Shown here one piece after another: positions 40,008 to 44,222 of a stretch of 44,222 nt of DNA. The notes under the pieces are model-generated. The model saw only the letters and a list, made by a program, of their open reading frames with translations, had not been told where the DNA came from and made no database searches. The position numbers and the translations under genes were made by a program. Source of the stretch: Bacillota bacterium (GTDB taxonomy: Bacteria; Bacillota; Clostridia; Christensenellales; Aristaeellaceae). Location of the stretch: contig JAEYAR010000058.1 in the NCBI GenBank assembly GCA_023404715.1, forward strand, positions 1 through 44,222. Direction: 5' to 3'. Numbering within the stretch: the stretch's first letter is position 1; every line of letters starts with the position of its first letter.

Positions 40008-40640
40008 TTATGCCAAGTAGCCTGTGGCCACCTCGGATGCGGTGGCCGCATCCGGCGTGTAGGCGTCCGCGCCGATCTGCCGGGCAAAGGCCTCGGTCAC
40101 CGGCGCGCCGCCCACCATGATCTTCACCCGGTCACGGATGCCCGCGGCCTCCGCCGCCTGTACGACCTCGCCCATCACGCCCATCGTCGTCGTCAGCAGC
40201 GCCGAGCAGCAGATGATCTGGCAATTCTCCCTTTGCGCGCATTCAACAAAGGTCGCGGGCGAGACGTCCGTGCCCAGATCGACGACCTCCAGCCCCTTGC
40301 CCTCGAGCATCATCTTCACGAGGTTCTTCCCGATGTCGTGCAGGTCGCCCTTCACCGTGCCGATGCAGACCTTGCCGTGCGCCTTCACGCCCTGCTCGGC
40401 CAGCAGGGGCTTGAGCAGCATAGCGCCCTGGTTCATGGCGCGCGCGGCCACCAGCACCTCCGGCACAAAGACCTCGTTGTTCTTGAACTTCGCGCCGATG
40501 ACGTTCATGCCGCTGAGCAAGCCCTCCTCCAATATCCGCTGCGCGCTCACGCCCTCGTCGATCGCCTGCTGCACCAGCGCCTTTACGTCCTTCGCCTTGC
40601 CCCTTTGCAACAACGCAGAAATTTGGTCTAGCAGTTCCAT
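40008..40640 (-). CDS. Corrinoid (B12-binding) methyl-carrier protein
   Basis: 210 residues of the MtaC/MtbC/MttC type: N-terminal helical cap (~1-85), then the B12 domain with D99-L-H101-D-I-G104 (H101 the lower cobalt ligand), CCSALLTTTM and VGGAPVTEAFARQIGADAY. It carries the methyl group between substrate-specific and acceptor methyltransferases. No MttB- or MtaB-type methyltransferase is in the window, so the substrate is unknown; the UroD-family protein downstream could act on either side. The start follows GGAGGGATTCT. Confidence 0.92.
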   Translation of the reverse strand: MELLDQISALLQRGKAKDVKALVQQAIDEGVSAQRILEEGLLSGMNVIGAKFKNNEVFVPEVLVAARAMNQGAMLLKPLLAEQGVKAHGKVCIGTVKGDLHDIGKNLVKMMLEGKGLEVVDLGTDVSPATFVECAQRENCQIICCSALLTTTMGVMGEVVQAAEAAGIRDRVKIMVGGAPVTEAFARQIGADAYTPDAATASEVATGYLA

Positions 40641-40653
40641 AGAATCCCTCCGC

Positions 40654-40682
40654 TTGCGTTTTTTGTTTGTATTCATTATAAT
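40654..40682 (+). promoter_or_regulatory. Divergent promoter sharing a palindromic -10
   Basis: On the plus strand TTGCGT (40654-40659), 17 bp, TATAAT (40677-40682) would serve the PocR-AraC gene. The palindrome CATTATAATG gives a second TATAAT on the minus strand (40675-40680) for the corrinoid operon, which has no -35 and so probably needs an activator. Transcription in one direction should interfere with the other. Confidence 0.6.
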
Positions 40683-40746
40683 GGTTGAAAACGCCCAATG
40701 ATTGTCCCTTTTTATGAAAATTAGTCCGTTTTCGAGGTGGTCGAGC

Positions 40747-41994
40747 ATGGTCACGCTGTACGCGCTCATCCCTGAGGAAAAGCTTTCCGAACGCCTGGCC
40801 GCCCTGGCCGGCTGCCTGAACCTTTCCATCCAGCTGCTCGACGAAAACGGGCTTCTGCTCCAACAGCACGGGCGTACGTCCAGCTATTGCGCCCTGATGA
40901 AGCGGCATGTGTTCCGCCTGGACGAATGCGCCCAACTGCACCTGCAGGCCGGTAAAATCGCTTATGCGCTGGGCGAAAGCTACATCTTCAGCTGCCACTC
41001 CAACCTCACGCACGTGGCCTTCTCCCTTACGCATCACAAGCAACTCCTGGGCGCCGTGATCATCGGCCCGTTCCTGATGGACCAGCCCGACAGCACCCTG
41101 ATCAGCGATCTGTCGCAAAAGCATCAGATCCCCCCTGCTTTGTGCCTGGAACTGTACGACGAGCTCAAAACCTTACCCGTCGTGCCGCCCCAGAAGGTCA
41201 CGCAGATCGGCCTGCTCACGGATTACCTCCTCGCGCCGCTGCTGAAGGACGAGCGTCTGCTGATGCTGGAGCGCCAGGAAAAGCTCTCGCAGCAATCCCG
41301 CATCAACGAAACCATCCAGATATATAAGGGAACAAAGACGGAAGCCTCCACCGCTTACATTTATCAAAAGGAAAAGGAACTGCTTTTAAAGGTCAAGGCC
41401 CGCGATATCCGCTCGGCCAAGGCGCTGCTCAACGACCTGCTCGGCTTCGTCCTCTTCGCCGAGGGCAATAAGGACGGGTATATCAAGTCCCGCGCGCTGG
41501 AGCTGACCACCCTGCTCAGCCGCGTGACCATCGAAGGCGGCGCGCCGCCTGAGCGCATCTTCGACCTGAACCACCTCTACCTGTCGCAGATTTTAAAGTG
41601 CGACGACTTTGAAAGCCTATGCTTCACCCTGCAGGAGATCGTGGAGGATTTTATCAGGACGATATCCCTCCCGCAGCAGGATCCGGGGAGCCTGGCCATC
41701 CGTAAGGCGCTTCAGCATATCGCCGCCCACTTCGACGAACCGCTCTCCATCCAGGCGCTGGGCGACCTGCTCGGCATGAGCCCCGCTTACTTTTCCAGCC
41801 TGTTTGCGCGGCATATGAAAATAGGATTCCACGATTACCTGACGCGCGTCAGGGTCGAGGAATCCAAGCATCTGTTGACGGCGACCGATTACCCGATCAG
41901 TCAGATCGCCGTCACCGTCGGCTATGCGGACCAGAGCAGCTTTACCAAGGCGTTTAAGCGCGTCACCGGCATCACGCCGCATCAGCTGCGCTGA
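40747..41994 (+). CDS. PocR-domain AraC-family activator
   Basis: 415 residues: a PocR-type sensor domain (~1-155; LNLSIQLLDENGLLL, GPFLMDQP), a linker, and a C-terminal AraC helix-turn-helix pair (~310-415; DEPLSIQALGDLLGMSPAYFSSLF and ISQIAVTVGYADQSSFTKAFKRVTGITP). PocR controls propanediol/B12 genes in Salmonella, and the domain often sits next to corrinoid methyl-transfer genes in anaerobes. It is divergent from that operon and probably activates it. The ATG at 40747 follows GAGGTGGTCGAGC. Confidence 0.9.
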   Translation: MVTLYALIPEEKLSERLAALAGCLNLSIQLLDENGLLLQQHGRTSSYCALMKRHVFRLDECAQLHLQAGKIAYALGESYIFSCHSNLTHVAFSLTHHKQLLGAVIIGPFLMDQPDSTLISDLSQKHQIPPALCLELYDELKTLPVVPPQKVTQIGLLTDYLLAPLLKDERLLMLERQEKLSQQSRINETIQIYKGTKTEASTAYIYQKEKELLLKVKARDIRSAKALLNDLLGFVLFAEGNKDGYIKSRALELTTLLSRVTIEGGAPPERIFDLNHLYLSQILKCDDFESLCFTLQEIVEDFIRTISLPQQDPGSLAIRKALQHIAAHFDEPLSIQALGDLLGMSPAYFSSLFARHMKIGFHDYLTRVRVEESKHLLTATDYPISQIAVTVGYADQSSFTKAFKRVTGITPHQLR

Positions 41995-42004
41995 GGGCCC
42001 TCTT

Positions 42005-42425
42005 TTAGTCTTCGTCCGCCCACTTTGAAAAGCGCTGAATCAGGGCGATTTCCTTCGGATCGTAGGGCCTGAGCGAAGGCCGGTAGAGGTCGTGGAACCA
42101 CTTGGTAAAGTCCGCGTCGGGCGCGAGCCCCTGGTCAAAGCGCTCCCAGGTGCCGTTCCAGGGCTCATAGGTCTGGTATTTGCCCGCGACGAAGCCCCAG
42201 TTGTAGCAGCCGATCTTTTCCAGGTAAAAGAGCGGGAACATCTCCTGCACGGTGTTGTGCAGCACGCGGCCCAGCCATTCGGTGTTCAGGATGGGACGGC
42301 CGTACGTCTTGAGCCATTTGATGATGCGGATATTGTGCTCGTAGGACGAATAGCTGTGGTAAGTGGCTATGCGCTGCCCGTAAACGAACCCGCCACCGAT
42401 TAATCTCTCCTGATCCAAGGCGGGG
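42005..42425 (-). pseudogene. C-terminal remnant of a family 5-like glycoside hydrolase
   Basis: The minus strand encodes about 135 residues resembling the C-terminal end of cellulase/GH5-like enzymes: ATYHSYSSYEHNIRIIKWLK, YGRPILNTEWLGR (with the catalytic-type Glu), INWGFVAGK-like YNWGFVAGKYQTYEPW, and FHDLYRPSLRPYDPKEIALI. The N-terminal barrel is missing and the frame starts at the junction with the VOC gene. It is therefore a decayed fragment; its exact right border near 42400-42425 is uncertain. Confidence 0.7.
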
Positions 42426-42798
42426 GAGGCAATAAGCAAAATGGATGCCCCGAAGGGTCAATCATAACCCGCCAACCCTCTTCCAATTGAATGTCAGACA
42501 TTGTCGCGCCGCATGACAGGGCATGTTTTACCGCTTCTTCAACATCTTCCACATGGAAATCCAAATGGGCCATCTGCTGTTGTTCGCCCGACGTTGCAGG
42601 CCAAACCGGCCGTACATAATCGTCTACCTGCTGAAAAGTAATCCAAGTCGGAAACCCCTGTTGCCCTACATTCGCCAAGACCGTAAATTCGTCCCCCGGG
42701 AATCTCGTCCAACCCAGCAGCTTCTCGTAAAATAAAGACAGCTCGTTGGCATTATCGGAATCTAAAACGACATTCCACCCCACCAAATTAAGCGGCAT
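42400..42798 (-). CDS. VOC-superfamily (glyoxalase-like) protein
   Basis: 132 residues, starting MPLNLVGWNVVLDSDNANEL (ATG at 42798 after GGAGGTATCTCAA). One VOC module pair is visible: LSLFYEKLLGW, MAHLDFHVEDVEEAVKHALSCGA and MIDPSGHPFCLL. Family members bind a metal and act as dioxygenases, glyoxalases or resistance proteins. The last residues (PPPPWIRRD) are unusual: normal proteins end soon after FCL, so the 3' end may have been altered by the insertion of the glycosidase remnant. Confidence 0.8.
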   Translation of the reverse strand: MPLNLVGWNVVLDSDNANELSLFYEKLLGWTRFPGDEFTVLANVGQQGFPTWITFQQVDDYVRPVWPATSGEQQQMAHLDFHVEDVEEAVKHALSCGATMSDIQLEEGWRVMIDPSGHPFCLLPPPPWIRRD

Positions 42799-42927
42799 TT
42801 GAGATACCTCCATATTGTCTTTTCCATATCAATACTGCAATGGTATCGCAAAACGCGTATCGCGTCAAGCCGCTTAAATCGGATGCAGCAGCTAAAATAA
42901 TGCCCGATCCGTGTACGCGCTTAACGC

Positions 42928-42956
42928 TTGCTATTGCGTAGGCATTGCGGTAGAAT
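42928..42956 (+). promoter_or_regulatory. Promoter of the AAA-ATPase-like gene
   Basis: TTGCTA (42928-42933), 17-bp spacer, TAGAAT (42951-42956), 57 bp before the start codon. The rest of 42799-43013 shows no gene. Confidence 0.6.
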
Positions 42957-43013
42957 AGAATAAACAGGAAAAGCTCACAATTTGAAAAGCATGGATTGAC
43001 AGGAGGTGTGGGG

Positions 43014-44222
43014 ATGGGGAGCTACTTGAATCCGGGAAACCAATCCTTTCGGATGGCGATGGGCTCGGAAATATTTGTAGACAAGAGCGGATTGATCGAA
43101 AAGACAAACCGGCTCGCAAATACGCTGCAAAGATTCGTTTGCGTCAGCCGGCCGCGCAGGTTCGGCAAATCCATGGCGGCGGATATGCTGGCCGCCTATT
43201 ACAGCCGAGGCGAAGACACGGAAGCATTGTTTGGCGGCCTTGCGATCGCCAAAGCCCCCTCCTATCGAGAGCATCTGAATCAGTACGACGTCATCAAGGT
43301 CAATATACAGGATTTTCTGAGCGCTACGCGCAGCATGGACGAGATGTTGGCGATGCTGCAGAATTATCTCATATTTGATTTGCTGGAACACTTTGAATCA
43401 ATACGCTTTCGGGATAAGGAGAACCTGATTCAGGTAATGAAAGACGTCTACGCCGGCACGCAGCGCCCCTTCGTCATCCTGATCGACGAGTGGGATTGCC
43501 TGTTCCGGGAATACCAGGCGGACAAGGACGCACAGAAAAAGTATCTGGATTTCCTGCGCGCCTGGCTGAAGGACAAGGACTACGTCGCGCTGGCTTATAT
43601 GACGGGCATTCTCCCCATCAAGAAATACGGCACGCATTCCGCGCTCAACATGTTCACGGAGTATTCCATGACCAACCCGCGGGAGATGGCGCCCTTCTTC
43701 GGCTTTACACAGGACGAAGTCAAGTCCCTTTGCGTCAAATACGAAAGGAGCTTCGAGGAAACGCAGGCCTGGTACGATGGATATGAGCTCGTCGCGATGG
43801 ATGGAGCAAAGACGAAATCATTCGCCATGTACAGCCCCAAATCGGTCGTGGATGCGATGCTCAGCGGCGTCTTCGACAACTATTGGAATCAGACCGAAAC
43901 CTACGAAGCGCTGAAGGTCTACATCCGGATGAATTTCAACGGGCTTAAAGACGCCGTCGTCCGAATGTTGGCTGGTGAGAGCGTGCAGATCAATACGGGC
44001 ACGTTTTCAAACGACATGACCACCTTTACAGGCAAGGACGACGTGCTCACACTGCTCGTGCATCTTGGATATTTGAGCTATCACTGGCCGGACAAGACCG
44101 TCTCCATCCCGAACAAGGAGGTCTCGCAGGAATACGTCAACGCGATCGGCACGATGGACTGGCACGAGGTCATCCGTTCGGTGGAGCATTCCCGCGACCT
44201 GCTCAAGTCCCTGTGGGCGCTG
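43014..44222 (+). CDS. AAA-ATPase-like protein (PF09820 type), cut by window edge
   Basis: 403 codons are open from the ATG at 43014 (after AGGAGGTGTGGGG) to the edge. The start, GSYLNPGNQSFRMAMGSEIFVDKSGLI and VSRPRRFGKSMAADML (P-loop) with FVILIDEWD (Walker B), is typical of the AAA-ATPase-like family that usually ends in a PD-(D/E)XK nuclease-like domain. That end lies outside the window. These proteins are abundant in gut anaerobes, often in several copies; their role is not known, though mobile-element or defence functions have been suggested. Confidence 0.88.
   Translation, partial: MGSYLNPGNQSFRMAMGSEIFVDKSGLIEKTNRLANTLQRFVCVSRPRRFGKSMAADMLAAYYSRGEDTEALFGGLAIAKAPSYREHLNQYDVIKVNIQDFLSATRSMDEMLAMLQNYLIFDLLEHFESIRFRDKENLIQVMKDVYAGTQRPFVILIDEWDCLFREYQADKDAQKKYLDFLRAWLKDKDYVALAYMTGILPIKKYGTHSALNMFTEYSMTNPREMAPFFGFTQDEVKSLCVKYERSFEETQAWYDGYELVAMDGAKTKSFAMYSPKSVVDAMLSGVFDNYWNQTETYEALKVYIRMNFNGLKDAVVRMLAGESVQINTGTFSNDMTTFTGKDDVLTLLVHLGYLSYHWPDKTVSIPNKEVSQEYVNAIGTMDWHEVIRSVEHSRDLLKSLWAL

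Overview
The window looks like a piece of a high-GC (roughly 60%) Bacillota chromosome, most likely an anaerobic gut-type Clostridia. The grounds are strong AGGAGG-type ribosome binding sites, sigma-A-like promoters (TTGnnn-17-TATAAT), monoderm-type secreted proteins (SH3b, NlpC/P60), corrinoid methyl-transfer genes, an FMN/FAD fumarate-reductase-like flavoprotein, and the PF09820-type AAA-ATPase family common in these bacteria. The taxonomic call is inference. No rRNA, tRNA or CRISPR array was seen.

Layout. 1-757: start of a YesN-like response regulator (minus, cut by the edge). 938-3770: a three-gene secreted SH3b / NlpC-P60 / SH3b operon (minus). 3911-4534: a small ribbon-helix-helix protein with a striking palindromic operator, and a broken DUF6809-like gene. 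4668-7203: divergent TSUP permease and GT-C-like membrane protein. 7578-23239 and on to 28839: the centre of interest, a Nif11-leader RiPP locus. 28862-30936: LytS-type sensor kinase and a response regulator with a SARP/OmpR-type winged helix. 31092-34066: secreted flavoprotein reductase and its LysR regulator. 34289-36854: two radical SAM enzymes and an HD-domain protein. 36888-41994: a corrinoid methyl-transfer operon (corrinoid protein, UroD-family methyltransferase, DUF2284, RACo-type activator) divergent from a PocR-AraC regulator. 42005-42798: glycosidase remnant and a VOC protein. 43014-end: AAA-ATPase-like protein (cut by the edge).

The RiPP locus. Reading leftward from a divergent promoter at about 16.8 kb are a radical SAM/SPASM enzyme, seven Nif11-leader precursors (two near the enzyme, one divergent, four in a 330-bp tandem array), two precursors of a second leader type, and two secreted metallopeptidases (M3 and M16). 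Reading rightward are the three NHLM-type export proteins (membrane-fusion-like protein, C39-peptidase ABC transporter, second ABC transporter), then a STAS protein, a DUF2156 protein, a very large transporter/Cache/HAMP/PP2C fusion and an anti-sigma-type ATPase. Six Nif11 precursors have short 13-19 residue cores after the GG cleavage site, and every one of these ends in Cys immediately before the stop codon. One core is divergent and lacks it. A chimeric remnant between two precursors records the unequal recombination that duplicated a precursor gene.

How the parts may work together (inference). The radical SAM enzyme would modify the cores, C39 would cut after GG during export, and the STAS/phosphatase/ATPase trio would form a partner-switching signalling circuit. 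The two divergent promoters of the locus share the same architecture: two 11-bp-spaced direct repeats ending 8 bp before a -10-like hexamer. That is the site layout known for SARP-type activators, and a response regulator with just this kind of winged helix lies 12 kb away in the window.
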